Below, piece by piece: positions 34,339 to 43,569 of a stretch of DNA of 64,000 nt (within the stretch, counting starts at the first letter, position 1; every line of letters starts with the position of its first letter). The DNA lies in NCBI RefSeq assembly GCF_027622945.1, contig NZ_JAPZVQ010000002.1:396386-460385 (forward strand), given 5' to 3'. The notes beneath the pieces are model-generated. The model had not been told where the DNA came from. It searched no databases and saw only the letters and a program-made list of their open reading frames with translations. The stretch is from Glycomyces lechevalierae (GTDB taxonomy: Bacteria > Actinomycetota > Actinomycetes > Mycobacteriales > Micromonosporaceae). Made by a program: the position numbers and the translations under genes.

Positions 34339-35262
34339 TTACGCGGTGTCGCCCAGAACCCTTCCGACCGCCGAGGCCACGTCCGTCTCGCCGTTCGCGA
34401 CCTGTTCGGCCAGCGCCTCGGGGACGGCGTAGCGGCGGCGCAGCTCGGCGTCGACGCGGGCGCGGATCTCGGCCGCGGCGCGGCGGCGGCGCTTGACGGC
34501 GAGGTGGTCGCCGCCCGCGAGCCAGTCGCGATGCTTGCCGATGGCGGCCACGAGGTCGTCGATGCCCTTCGCCTCGGAGGCGACGGTGGAGCAGATCGGC
34601 TGGCGCCACTCGCCGGGTTCGCGGCGGACGAGGCTCATGAGGGCGCGCAGGTCGCGCACGGTGCCTTCGGCGCCGGGCCGGTCGGCCTTGTTGACGACGT
34701 AGACGTCCGCGATCTCCACGACCCCGGCCTTGACGGCCTGGATGCCGTCGCCCATGCCGGGGGCGAGCAGCAGGAGCGTCGTGTCCGCGAGGGCCGCGAT
34801 CTCGACCTCGGCCTGGCCGACGCCGACGGTCTCGACGATGACGACGTCGAAGCCGAGGCCTTCGAGCAGGCGCACGGCCGCGCCGGTGGTGGCGGCGAGC
34901 CCGCCGAGGTGGCCGCGGGTGGCCACGGAGCGGATGTAGACGCCGGGGTCGAGGGCGTGGTCGGCCATGCGGACGCGGTCCCCGAGGATCGCGCCGCCGG
35001 TGAAGGGGCTGGAGGGGTCGACGGCGAGGACGCCCACGCGCAGGCCGGCCTCGCGCCAGGCGCCGATGAGCGCGGAGACGAGGGTGGACTTGCCGACGCC
35101 CGGCGAGCCGGTGACGCCGACGATCGTCGCGTCACCGCCTTTCACGAGGCGCGCGACCTCGGGGGCCTCGGCGGTGCCGTTCTCCAGCATCGAGATGAGA
35201 CGGGCGGTGGCCCGGCGGTCTCCCGCGCGGGCCGCCGCCACCAGGTCGGGGACCTTCATCAA
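34339..35262 (-). CDS. meaB: Methylmalonyl-CoA mutase-associated GTPase MeaB
   Basis: 307 aa. G3E-family GTPase that protects and reloads adenosylcobalamin-dependent methylmalonyl-CoA mutase. Walker A GVTGSPGVGKSTLVSALI, VLAVDPSSPFTGGAILGDRVRM, IVETVGVGQAEVEIAALADT (Walker B region) and NKAD specificity motif (VVNKADRPGAE). Its start overlaps the thiolase stop by 4 nt; with the divergent epimerase this forms a propionate/methylmalonyl-CoA locus. The mutase itself is not in the window. Confidence 0.96.
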   Translation of the reverse strand: MMKVPDLVAAARAGDRRATARLISMLENGTAEAPEVARLVKGGDATIVGVTGSPGVGKSTLVSALIGAWREAGLRVGVLAVDPSSPFTGGAILGDRVRMADHALDPGVYIRSVATRGHLGGLAATTGAAVRLLEGLGFDVVIVETVGVGQAEVEIAALADTTLLLLAPGMGDGIQAVKAGVVEIADVYVVNKADRPGAEGTVRDLRALMSLVRREPGEWRQPICSTVASEAKGIDDLVAAIGKHRDWLAGGDHLAVKRRRRAAAEIRARVDAELRRRYAVPEALAEQVANGETDVASAVGRVLGDTA

Positions 35263-36419
35263 GCTCCCTTGAGGACGATCGCGTCGCCCTGGCCGCCACC
35301 GCCGCAGAGCCCGGCCGCGCCGTACTGGCCGGGGCCGAGCTGGCGGGCGAGGGTCAGGGCGAGGCGCGCCCCGGAGGCGCCGATCGGGTGCCCGAGGGCG
35401 ATCGCGCCGCCGTCCGGGTTGACCTTCTCGAGGTCCACGCCGAGGGTCTCGGCCGAGGCCAGGACGACCGCGGCGAAGGCCTCGTTCATCTCGACCACGT
35501 CGAGGTCGGCGGCCTTGACCCCGGCCATGGCGAGGGCCTTGGCGATGGCGTTGGCGGGCTGGTCGAGCAGCGAGTTGTCCGGCCCCGCGACGGTGGCGTA
35601 CGACAGGATCTCGGCGGTCCAGGCCCAGCCGTTGGCGATCGCGGTGGACTTCTTGGCGAGCACGAGCGCGGCGGCGCCGTCGGAGATCTGCGAGGCCGTC
35701 GCGGCCGTGATGGTGCCGTTCTCGGTGAACGCCGGGCGCAGCCGGGCCAGGCCCGCGGCGGTCGAGTCGGGGCGGACGCCCTCGTCGGCGTCCACGAGGC
35801 CCTTGCGGGTCTCGACGGAGGTGATCTCCTCGGCGAGCCGCTCGGCGGCCTTGGCGGCCCGCTGGTGCGAGTAGGCGGCGAACGTGTCCTGGTCCTCGCG
35901 GGTGATCGGGCGGCTCTTCAGGTGGCGCTCGGTGGACTCGCCCATCGAGATGCCGTCGTAGGCGTCGGTGAGGCCGTCGTAGGCGAGGTGGTCGATGAGG
36001 ACGGCCTCGCCGTACTTGAAGCCGCGGCGCGAACCGGGCAGCAGGTGCGGGGCGCGGCTCATGGACTCCATGCCCCCGGCCACGATCACCTCGGCGGCGC
36101 CGCCGCGCAGGAGCTGGTCGGCCAGGCCCACGGCGGTGAGGCCCGAGAGGCAGACCTTGTTGACCGACAGGGACGGGATGCTCATGGGCAGCCCGGCCGC
36201 GACGGCGGCCTGTCGAGCAGGGTTCTGGCCGGACCCGGCGGGCAGGACCTGCCCGAGGATGACCTGGTCCACCTGCTCAGGGGCCACGCCGGCCCGTTCG
36301 AGGGCGGCTCTGATGGCGGTCCCGGCCAGGTCGGTGGCCGGGATGTCGGCGAGCGCGCCGTTGAAGCGTCCGATGGGTGTCCGGGCACTGGCGAGGATGA
36401 CGGTGTTGTCGTCGTTCAT
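35259..36419 (-). CDS. Acetyl-CoA C-acetyltransferase (thiolase)
   Basis: 386 aa. Thiolase fold with nucleophile Cys in SVNKVCLSGLTAVGLA (about residue 88), His in ALGHPIGASGAR and the second Cys in GLCGGGGQGDAIVL. Condenses or cleaves acetoacetyl-CoA. Only 32 bp separate its start from the divergent methylmalonyl-CoA epimerase, matching the order seen beside scy/filP in Streptomyces. Confidence 0.95.
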   Translation of the reverse strand: MNDDNTVILASARTPIGRFNGALADIPATDLAGTAIRAALERAGVAPEQVDQVILGQVLPAGSGQNPARQAAVAAGLPMSIPSLSVNKVCLSGLTAVGLADQLLRGGAAEVIVAGGMESMSRAPHLLPGSRRGFKYGEAVLIDHLAYDGLTDAYDGISMGESTERHLKSRPITREDQDTFAAYSHQRAAKAAERLAEEITSVETRKGLVDADEGVRPDSTAAGLARLRPAFTENGTITAATASQISDGAAALVLAKKSTAIANGWAWTAEILSYATVAGPDNSLLDQPANAIAKALAMAGVKAADLDVVEMNEAFAAVVLASAETLGVDLEKVNPDGGAIALGHPIGASGARLALTLARQLGPGQYGAAGLCGGGGQGDAIVLKGA

Positions 36420-36451
36420 GGAGACCTCCGTTGGTCGATACCCTCGATCGT

Positions 36452-36880
36452 ATGACGTTCACTGAGGGAATCGGCTTGCGGCGCATCGATCACGTCGGGA
36501 TCGCGGTCCCGGACCTGGATGCGGCCCTGGATTGGTACGCGGGGGCGCTCGGCGGCGCGGAGGTGCACCGCGAGGTGAACGAGGCGCAGGGGGTCGTCGA
36601 GGCGATGGTCGCGTGGCCCGAGGGCGGCACGCAGGTGCAGCTGCTCGCTCCGCTCGGGGAGGACTCGCCGATCGCGAAGTTCATCGGGACGAAGGGTCCG
36701 GGGCTGCAGCAGCTCGCGTTCACCGTCGCGGACGTCGAGGCGGCGGCCGCGGCACTGCGGGCAAGGGGGTGCCGACTGCTGTATGACGAAGCACGCCAAG
36801 GCACTGCGGGCTCCAGGATCAACTTCGTGCACCCCAAGGACGCCGGGGGCGTCCTGATCGAACTGGTCGAACCCGCATAG
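36452..36880 (+). CDS. mce: Methylmalonyl-CoA epimerase
   Basis: 142 aa. VOC-fold metalloenzyme that interconverts R- and S-methylmalonyl-CoA. RIDHVGIAVPDLDAALDWY with first metal His, QLLAPLGEDSPIAKFI, GLQQLAFTVADVEAA and FVHPKDAGGVLIELVE with final Glu are all present. The start is ATG 36452; upstream ATG 36431 overlaps the divergent promoter region. Confidence 0.95.
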   Translation: MTFTEGIGLRRIDHVGIAVPDLDAALDWYAGALGGAEVHREVNEAQGVVEAMVAWPEGGTQVQLLAPLGEDSPIAKFIGTKGPGLQQLAFTVADVEAAAAALRARGCRLLYDEARQGTAGSRINFVHPKDAGGVLIELVEPA

Positions 36881-37108
36881 GGCCCTTGCAGTTCGGATAT
36901 CGGAGAGCGACGGTTCGGCCACCGTGACTGTCGGATACATGACGCCGTTCGGGTGACACCTGGAGGACATCGAAACTTCACCGCACACGAGTTCCGTGTC
37001 CTTTCAAGGATTTCGACCGTTTTGCGGCTAGTGTTGCGGGTGGTTCGCCCCCCACAAACCCCTGACCTTGCTGTCGACATTCCCACTCGCGTCTGCAAGT
37101 ATTGGTCC

Positions 37109-38308
37109 ATGTCGCAGCAGCCCTCCAGCAGTACCTTTTTCGACAACGACCAATCGGTGCCGGAATTCCCCGTCCAGCTGCGGGGTTACGACCGGCACCA
37201 GGTGGATGAGTTCATCCAGAAGAACCTCGGCAAGCTGAAGCAGACCGAGTCGCAGCGCACCGAGGCCGAGCAGCGGATGACGGACGCCCAGCGTCGTCTG
37301 CGCCAGGCCGAGCAGCGGATCCAGGGTCTCGAGCAGCGTCTCGCCGAGCAGCAGAAGCAGCTCGAGGAGAACACCCGCCCGACGCTCTCCGGGCTCGGCA
37401 CCCGGGTCGAGCAGATCCTGCGGCTGGCTGAAGAGCAGGCCAACGAGCACCGCGCCGAGGCGAAGCGCGAGACCGAGGGCATCCTCTCGGCCGCCCGCCT
37501 CGAGTCCCGCGAGATCACCGACGCCGCCCGCGGCGAGGCCGGCTCCCTGAAGCAGAACGCCGAGCGCGAGGCCAACACCCTGCGCACGCAGGTCGAGCGC
37601 GAGGTCGCCGAGCTGCGGACCAACGCCCGCCGCGAATGCGAGACCCTCCGCGCCGACGCCGAGCGCGAGACCAAGCAGCTGCGCACCGCCACCGGCCACG
37701 AAGTCGCCGAGCTCAAGGCCTCCGTCGAGCGCGAGGTCGCGACCCTCCGTGCCACGGCGGACCGCGAGATCACCCAGCTCCGCGCCAAGGCCGCCCGCGA
37801 GGCGGAGGAGAAGCGCGCCGAGGCCGCGAAGCTCTTCGCCGAGGCGAAGGAGAAGCGCGACAAGGACCTCCAGGCCCTCGACCTCGAACTGGCCGAGCGC
37901 AAGGAGAAGGCCGAGCGCGAGGAGTCCGACCGCCACACCCGCGCGGTCGCCGAGACCCAGAAGCTCGTGTCCGACGCCGAGAACCGCGCCCGCGACGCCG
38001 AAGAGCGCGCCAAGGCCGCGGAGACCCGCGGCGAGGAGAAGCGCTCCGAGGCCGACAACTACGCGCAGGAGACCACCAGCAAGGCCAAGAAGGACGCCCA
38101 GAAGCTCGTCTCCGACGCCAAGGCCGAGGCCGAGCGGCTCCTCGCGGACGCCAAGTCGGACGCCGAACGCGTCACGACCGACGCCGAGACCAAGGTGGCC
38201 GAGCTCACCGCGAAGCGGGACCAGGTGCAGGAGACCCTGCGGAACCTGAGCGGTCTGGTCAGCGGCGCCCTCGGCGGTGCCCTTGGGCAGCAGGGCGACG
38301 ACAAGTAG
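37109..38308 (+). CDS. DivIVA-like coiled-coil polarity/cytoskeletal protein (Scy/FilP-type)
   Basis: 399 aa. A short N-terminal DivIVA-like motif (FPVQLRGYDRHQVDEFIQ, about 19-36) followed by nearly 330 residues of coiled coil made of Ala/Glu/Arg heptads and longer repeats, with no membrane segment. Such proteins organise the hyphal tip with DivIVA. Position right after mce matches the Streptomyces scy/filP locus. The ATG was chosen because the conserved DivIVA motif needs it; the upstream frame is intergenic. The C-terminus QGDDK-stop is partly duplicated downstream (38319-38329). Confidence 0.87.
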   Translation: MSQQPSSSTFFDNDQSVPEFPVQLRGYDRHQVDEFIQKNLGKLKQTESQRTEAEQRMTDAQRRLRQAEQRIQGLEQRLAEQQKQLEENTRPTLSGLGTRVEQILRLAEEQANEHRAEAKRETEGILSAARLESREITDAARGEAGSLKQNAEREANTLRTQVEREVAELRTNARRECETLRADAERETKQLRTATGHEVAELKASVEREVATLRATADREITQLRAKAAREAEEKRAEAAKLFAEAKEKRDKDLQALDLELAERKEKAEREESDRHTRAVAETQKLVSDAENRARDAEERAKAAETRGEEKRSEADNYAQETTSKAKKDAQKLVSDAKAEAERLLADAKSDAERVTTDAETKVAELTAKRDQVQETLRNLSGLVSGALGGALGQQGDDK

Positions 38309-38346
38309 AAAAACAGGACGACAAGTAAACCTGGCGAATCCGCGTT

Positions 38347-38397
38347 ACCGTCGAAGTCTGCGACAGTGAAGAATGATCGTAGGCGTAGGTCGACGGT
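38347..38397. promoter_or_regulatory. Inverted repeat between the two coiled-coil genes
   Basis: ACCGTCGA (38347-38354) and TCGACGGT (38390-38397) are perfect inverse copies with a 35-nt spacer, 85-135 bp upstream of the second coiled-coil gene. Could be an operator or a weak stem in the leader. Only the symmetry supports it. Confidence 0.35.
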
Positions 38398-38481
38398 GGA
38401 GGAACCACAGCTCGGCCGCGTCCCGTCACATCCGGTCCCTTGCCGGTAGTGGCGGGACGCGGCTTACGTGAGGATGAGGGT

Positions 38482-40335
38482 ATGGCGCGTGAAGACAGAC
38501 TGGACGACTCGGAACTGCTGACCGGATTCAACGAGGGTGGACCCGTCGAGTACGAGTTCGAGACCGCCTTGCGCGGCTACGACAAGGGACAGGTCAAACG
38601 GTTCCTGCAGCAGATGCAGCTCCAGATGGACACGCTGGCGGGGGAACGGGCCGAGGCGGTCGCGCAGATCGACCGGCTGGTGATCCAGATCCAGCAGTTG
38701 CAGGCGCAGATCCAGGAGCTGCGGCGGCGCAGCGCCGCCGGCGACAAGGCCTCCTACCGGCATCTGGGCGTTCGCATCGAGCACATGCTGACCCTCGCGG
38801 AGGAGCAGGCCGAGGAGATCAAGGCCAACGCCCACGCGCAGACCCAGCACCTGCACCACCACGCCGAGAACCGCCTCCGCGAGGCCGAGGCGCAGATCGA
38901 GCAGGCCCGCAAGGACTTCGAGACCACGTTGAAGGCCCGGCGCGCCGCCGCCGAGAAGGCCGAGGCCGACCGGCGCGCGATCATCGACGCCGAGATCAAC
39001 AAGCGCGCCCGCGAGGCGCAGGCCATGGTGGACCAGGCGAAGGAGCGCGCCGCCGCCCTCATCGCGGAGGCCGAGCAGGACGCCGAGAACAAGCGCGCCG
39101 CCGCTGACGAGCAGACCCGGCAACTGGTCGCTCACGTCGAGCGCCTCCGCGCCGAGGCCCAGCAGCTCAAGGACGACGCCGCCCTCGCGTCCGAACAGGC
39201 CATCACCGAGGCCCGCGAGAAGGCCGACCGGATCTCCGCCGAAGCCGAGGCCGAGGCCGAGCGCAAGCGCGCCGAGCACGAGGCCGAACTGCGGGACCTG
39301 CGCACCGAGGCCGTCGAGAATCTCGAGAAGTTCAAGCAGGAGACCGAGACCTTCGCGCAGACCGTGCGCACCGACGCCGAGAACGAGGCCACGCGGGTGC
39401 GCGCCGAGGCCGCCGACAACGCGACCCTCACGCGCACCGAGGCCGCCGACGAGGCCAAGCGGCTCCGCCTCGACGCCCAGCGGCGTCTCGAGGAGGCCGA
39501 GGCCGAGGCGCAGCGCCTCACCGCCGAGACCGAGGAGAAGGTCGCGAAGCTCGCGGCCGACGCCGAAGAGGCCGCCCGCCTCGAGCGAGAGGCCGCCGAG
39601 GCGAGCGCCCTGCGCCTCGCCGAGGAGACCGAGCGCGAGACCCAGCGCCTCCGCGAAGAGGCCGCCGACGCGTCCCGCAAGGAGCGCGAAGCTGCCGAGG
39701 TCGCGGCGCGCAAGCTGAACGAGGAGACCGCCGCCGAGACCAAGCGCCTGCGCGAGGAAGCGGCCGCGGAGGCCGAGCGCGTCACCGCCGAAGCCGCCGC
39801 GGAGGCCGCGAGGCTGCGCGAGAACGCCGACACCGCCAAGGTCGAGGCCGAGGCCCAGGTCGAACGGGCCCGCGCCGAGCTGGCCGAGATCGAGGCCGAG
39901 CGCGAGCGCCTGCTCGCCGAGGCGAAGGCCGCGGCCGCCCAGCTCCTGGATCAGGCGAGCCTGGAGGCCGAGCAGGTCAAGTCCGAACGCGACCAGTACG
40001 TCTCGGAGGCCGAGAAGAAGGCCGAGAACGCGAAGCGCCGCGCCGAGGAGCTCTCGAAGACCGCCAAGCAGACCGCGCGGCGCGACTCCGAGGCGATCCT
40101 CGCCACGGCCCGGGCGCAGGCGAAGAAGCTCATCGAAGAGGCCCGCGCGGGCCGCACCGACGAACAGGCCGCCGAGCAGCCCGCCGGTGCCGCCGCCGAT
40201 GCCGCCGCCGAGCAGCCCGCGAAGGAGTCGGCCGCTCAGGACGCGGCCGTCAACAAGCCGACCAACGGCCGCAAGCGCCCCCAGGGCGGCGGCAAGCAGA
40301 CGAGCGAAGCGGCCGAGAAGGTCTCTTTCTCCTAA
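38482..40335 (+). CDS. DivIVA-like long coiled-coil protein (Scy/FilP-type)
   Basis: 617 aa. DivIVA-like N-terminus (YEFETALRGYDKGQVKRFLQQMQLQ, about 23-47), then coiled coil to about residue 565, and a Pro/Ala/Gln/Lys-rich tail ending KVSFS. Shares the LRGYDxxQV motif and the adjacent RHLGVRIEHMLTLAEEQAEE segment with the previous gene (GLGTRVEQILRLAEEQANE), so the two are paralogues. Together they probably assemble a tip-organising complex. Shorter than Streptomyces Scy (over 1,200 aa). Confidence 0.87.
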   Translation: MAREDRLDDSELLTGFNEGGPVEYEFETALRGYDKGQVKRFLQQMQLQMDTLAGERAEAVAQIDRLVIQIQQLQAQIQELRRRSAAGDKASYRHLGVRIEHMLTLAEEQAEEIKANAHAQTQHLHHHAENRLREAEAQIEQARKDFETTLKARRAAAEKAEADRRAIIDAEINKRAREAQAMVDQAKERAAALIAEAEQDAENKRAAADEQTRQLVAHVERLRAEAQQLKDDAALASEQAITEAREKADRISAEAEAEAERKRAEHEAELRDLRTEAVENLEKFKQETETFAQTVRTDAENEATRVRAEAADNATLTRTEAADEAKRLRLDAQRRLEEAEAEAQRLTAETEEKVAKLAADAEEAARLEREAAEASALRLAEETERETQRLREEAADASRKEREAAEVAARKLNEETAAETKRLREEAAAEAERVTAEAAAEAARLRENADTAKVEAEAQVERARAELAEIEAERERLLAEAKAAAAQLLDQASLEAEQVKSERDQYVSEAEKKAENAKRRAEELSKTAKQTARRDSEAILATARAQAKKLIEEARAGRTDEQAAEQPAGAAADAAAEQPAKESAAQDAAVNKPTNGRKRPQGGGKQTSEAAEKVSFS

Positions 40336-40350
40336 GCGCGAGAACGACGT

Positions 40351-40381
40351 GAGGGCCCGGTGCGGATCGCACCGGGCCCTC
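40351..40381. terminator. Terminator of the coiled-coil operon
   Basis: Perfect 13-bp stem (40351-40363 with 40369-40381) with 5-nt loop GGATC, sixteen bases after the stop of the long coiled-coil gene. Confidence 0.85.
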
Positions 40382-40539
40382 AGTGTGTCCGCAGTCGACG
40401 GCCGGCGGCGCCCTGACACTTTCGGGTGACGCGAGGACCTCCGGGCCCCGTTCTTGTCGGACCCGGGCGGGAGGATCGGCGCAGACTGCTTCTTCCCCTC
40501 TCGGGAGGGTGGGGGTTCGTGGACGGCTGGACGCCGAAA

Positions 40540-40567
40540 GGCCCGCGGCGCTGTCGCACCGCGGGCC
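40540..40567 (-). terminator. Terminator of the monosaccharide ABC operon
   Basis: GGCCCGCGG (40540-40548) pairs with CCGCGGGCC (40559-40567) across a 10-nt loop, twenty bases past the permease stop on the minus strand. Confidence 0.7.
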
Positions 40568-40586
40568 CTCCGTCCACTTCGTCCGA

Positions 40587-41918
40587 TTACGAGATCGGCT
40601 TGCCGTCCTCCGTCGCGCTGAGCGTGCCGGCCGTGGTGGACTCCTTGTCGATGCCCTCCTTGGCCTTGGCCTTCGCCCCGCCCGAGCCGCCCGGCGTGGT
40701 GCCGACGATCGGCGGCATCAGGCCGCCGCCTGTGGCGCGCTTCTTGTTCCACACGTCGAACAGGACCGCGGCGAGCACGACCAGACCCAGGATGATCTGG
40801 ACCGTGTCGGTCGCGATGCCCAGGACCTGCATGCCCTGGCGCAGGACGCCCATCACGAGACCACCGATGACCGCACCGATGATGGTGCCGACGCCGCCGG
40901 TGACCGAGGCGCCACCGATGAACGAGGCGGCGATGGCGTCGAGCTCGAACGCGTTGCCCGCGCCCGGCGTCGCCGCGTGCAGGCGGGCGGTCACGATGAC
41001 GCCGGCGAGGCCCGCCAGCGCGCCCATGATCACGAACACCCAGAACGTGGTCTGCTTGGTCTTGACGCCCGAGAGCATCGCGGCCTTCTCGTTCCCGCCG
41101 CCCGCGTAGACGTGGCGGCCGAACACGGTGCGGTTCGCGATGAACGTGAACAGCAGGACCAGGCCCAGCAGGATCCAGCCGATGATCGGCAGGCCCTTGT
41201 ACGAGTAGAACGTGTAAGCGGCGGCCAGCATGACGGCGGCGATCGCCACGGTCTTGACCAGCCACGCCGTCTGCGAGGACGCGGCGATGCCGGCCTTCAG
41301 CTGGCGGCCGCGGCTGCGCGCCGCGAAGAACACGAACAGGGCCGCGCCCACGACGCCCACGACGAGGGTCGGGACCCGCAGGTCGACGCCCATGAACTGG
41401 TAGCCGGAGGCGAGCTCGTTGAAGGTGCCGGTGGTGCCCTTGGTCTCCGCGTCCAGGACCTTGAGGGTCAGGCCGCGGAAGATGAGCATGCCGGCGAGGG
41501 TCACGATGAACGCCGGGATGCGCACGTAGGCGATCCAGAACGCCTGCCAGACGCCGATCGCGGCGCCCAGGCCCACGGCGAAGAGCACCGAGAGGTACCA
41601 GGGCCAGCCCCAGTCGGAGAGCGCGATCGCGGACATGGCGCCGCAGAACGCGAGCACCGAGCCGACCGAGAGGTCGATGTGCCCGTTGACGATCACCAGC
41701 ATCATGCCGATCGCGAGGATCAGGATGTACGAGTTCTGCAGGATCACGTTCGTGATGTTCAGGGGAGTGATGAAGTTCTCGTCCTGAAGCACCACGTTGA
41801 GCACCTGGAACAGGATCATGATCAGCACCAGGGCGATGATCATGCCGTAGGCGCGCAGGTTGATGTTGCGCACTGCCGAGATCAGGCTCGGCCGGGTCTT
41901 GGTCGGGACGGTGGTCAT
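40587..41918 (-). CDS. mmsB: Multiple-monosaccharide ABC transporter permease
   Basis: 443 aa, about ten or more membrane segments of the BPD_transp_2 (ribose/xylose permease) type; [18 protein letters not shown] and the EAA-like [35 protein letters not shown] are family landmarks. A basic, Gly/Thr-rich cytoplasmic tail of about 60 residues follows the last helix. Overlaps the ATPase stop by 4 nt (ATGA). Longer than RbsC, as in XylH/GguB-like permeases. Confidence 0.93.
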   Translation of the reverse strand: MTTVPTKTRPSLISAVRNINLRAYGMIIALVLIMILFQVLNVVLQDENFITPLNITNVILQNSYILILAIGMMLVIVNGHIDLSVGSVLAFCGAMSAIALSDWGWPWYLSVLFAVGLGAAIGVWQAFWIAYVRIPAFIVTLAGMLIFRGLTLKVLDAETKGTTGTFNELASGYQFMGVDLRVPTLVVGVVGAALFVFFAARSRGRQLKAGIAASSQTAWLVKTVAIAAVMLAAAYTFYSYKGLPIIGWILLGLVLLFTFIANRTVFGRHVYAGGGNEKAAMLSGVKTKQTTFWVFVIMGALAGLAGVIVTARLHAATPGAGNAFELDAIAASFIGGASVTGGVGTIIGAVIGGLVMGVLRQGMQVLGIATDTVQIILGLVVLAAVLFDVWNKKRATGGGLMPPIVGTTPGGSGGAKAKAKEGIDKESTTAGTLSATEDGKPIS

Positions 41919-43468
41919 TGGCGTTGCTCTTCTCCCCCGCTGGCCGTCTCAAGGGTCATGAGACGCATCAGCTCTTCCTGTGTCGCGTTGGCCCGGTCGA
42001 CCTGACCGGTGATGTGGCCGGCGCTCATGGCGTAGATGCGGTCGCACATGCCGAGCAGCTCGGGCAGTTCGGAGGAGATCATGAGGACCCCCTTGCCCTG
42101 GTCGACCAGCTTGTGGATCAGCTCGTAGATCTCGTACTTGGCGCCGACGTCGATGCCTCGCGTCGGCTCGTCGAGGATGAGCAGCTCAGGCTCCGTGAAG
42201 ACCCACTTGCCGAGCACGACCTTCTGCTGGTTGCCGCCGGAGAGGTTCCCGGCGAGCGAGTACACCGACGGCGCCTTGACGCCGAACTCGGTGCGCAGGC
42301 GCTCCGAGACCGAGTTGACCTTGTCCTGGTCGACCACGCCCCGCTTCGAGAGCTTGTCCAGACCCGGCAGGGTGAAGTTCTCCCGCAGGTCGTAGTCGAG
42401 GTGCAGGCCGTAGTGCTTGCGGTCCTCGGTGGCGTAGGCCAGGCCCGAGTCGATGGCCTCGGGGACGCTGCGCAGGCTGAGCGGCTTGCCGTCCATCGTG
42501 GCCTTGCCCGAGATGTTCGAGCCCCAGCTCCGGCCGAAGACGCTCATCGCGAACTCGGTGCGCCCGGCGCCCATGAGGCCGGCCAGGCCGACGATCTCGC
42601 CGCGGGCGATGTTGAGGCTCGCGTTGTTGACGATGACGCGGTCGCGCTGCTCCGGGTGGTAGACCGTCCAGTCGTTGACCTCGAAGAAGACCTTGCCGAT
42701 CTTGGGCTCGTGCGGCGGGTACAGGTGCTCGAGGTCGCGGCCGACCATGGCCTTGATGAGCCGGTCCTCGGTGACGGCGTCGTGCTCGGTGTCGAGCGTC
42801 TCGATCGACTTGCCGTCGCGTAGCACGGTGATCCGGTCGGCGACGGACAGCACCTCGCCCAGCTTGTGGGAGATGATGATGCTGGTGACGCCTTCCTCGC
42901 GGAGCTGGCGGAGCAGCTCCAGGAGGTTCTCGGAGTCGGAGTCGTTGAGCGCGGCGGTCGGCTCGTCCAGGATCAGGAGTTTGACGTCCTTGGACAGGGC
43001 CTTCGCGATCTCGACCAGCTGCTGCTTGCCGACGCCGATCTTCTCGACCAAGGTGGCCGGGTTGTCGTTGAGGCCGACCTTCTGCATGAGGCGGGCGGCC
43101 TCGGTGTTGGTGCGGTCCCACGAGATGACGCCGCCGGTCTTGCGCTCGTTGCCGAGGAAGATGTTCTCGGCGATCGAGAGCTCACCGACGAGCGCGAGCT
43201 CCTGGTGGATGATGACGACGCCGGTGGCCTCGGAGTCGCGGATGTTCTTGAACTGGGCGGGCTTGCCGTCGAACTCGATCTCGCCGTCGAAGTCCCCGTA
43301 GGCGTACACGCCAGACAGGATCTTCATCAGCGTCGACTTGCCGGCGCCGTTCTCGCCGACGAGTGCGTGGACCGTCGCCCGCTTGACCCCCAAGTCGACC
43401 CCGGACAGTGCGAGCACGCCCGGGAACCGCTTGGTGATCCCCCGCATTCGGAGGATGTCTTCAGACAT
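41915..43468 (-). CDS. mmsA: Multiple-monosaccharide ABC transporter, duplicated ATPase subunit
   Basis: 517 aa with two fused nucleotide-binding domains. First domain: Walker [15 protein letters not shown], signature [13 protein letters not shown], Walker [14 protein letters not shown]. Second domain: degenerate Walker A ([16 protein letters not shown], Lys replaced by Arg, usual in RbsA/XylG), signature [14 protein letters not shown], and [14 protein letters not shown]. Powers uptake with the permease coded 4 nt downstream. Confidence 0.96.
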   Translation of the reverse strand: MSEDILRMRGITKRFPGVLALSGVDLGVKRATVHALVGENGAGKSTLMKILSGVYAYGDFDGEIEFDGKPAQFKNIRDSEATGVVIIHQELALVGELSIAENIFLGNERKTGGVISWDRTNTEAARLMQKVGLNDNPATLVEKIGVGKQQLVEIAKALSKDVKLLILDEPTAALNDSDSENLLELLRQLREEGVTSIIISHKLGEVLSVADRITVLRDGKSIETLDTEHDAVTEDRLIKAMVGRDLEHLYPPHEPKIGKVFFEVNDWTVYHPEQRDRVIVNNASLNIARGEIVGLAGLMGAGRTEFAMSVFGRSWGSNISGKATMDGKPLSLRSVPEAIDSGLAYATEDRKHYGLHLDYDLRENFTLPGLDKLSKRGVVDQDKVNSVSERLRTEFGVKAPSVYSLAGNLSGGNQQKVVLGKWVFTEPELLILDEPTRGIDVGAKYEIYELIHKLVDQGKGVLMISSELPELLGMCDRIYAMSAGHITGQVDRANATQEELMRLMTLETASGGEEQRQ

Positions 43469-43512
43469 TGCTTCGTCCTATTTGAAAAGTTTGGACAGCT
43501 CTGGGGAGAGGT

Positions 43513-43546
43513 TCAGGGACGCCCATGGCGGGCAGGGCGTCCCTGA
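43513..43546 (-). terminator. Intra-operon hairpin between binding protein and ATPase genes
   Basis: A 12-bp perfect stem (43513-43524 with 43535-43546, arms TCAGGGACGCCC and its inverse) with a 10-nt loop lies in the 101-bp gap. Such hairpins in sugar ABC operons lower downstream expression so that binding protein is made in excess of ATPase and permease. Confidence 0.6.
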
Positions 43547-43569
43547 GAGAAGGGTCTTGCGGCGGTCGA

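Noticed and set aside
31303-35874. A 1,500-codon open frame on the plus strand opposite folC, valS, meaB and thiolase
   Set aside because: Antisense to four clear genes; long stop-free antisense frames are expected at this GC content and it shows no domain.
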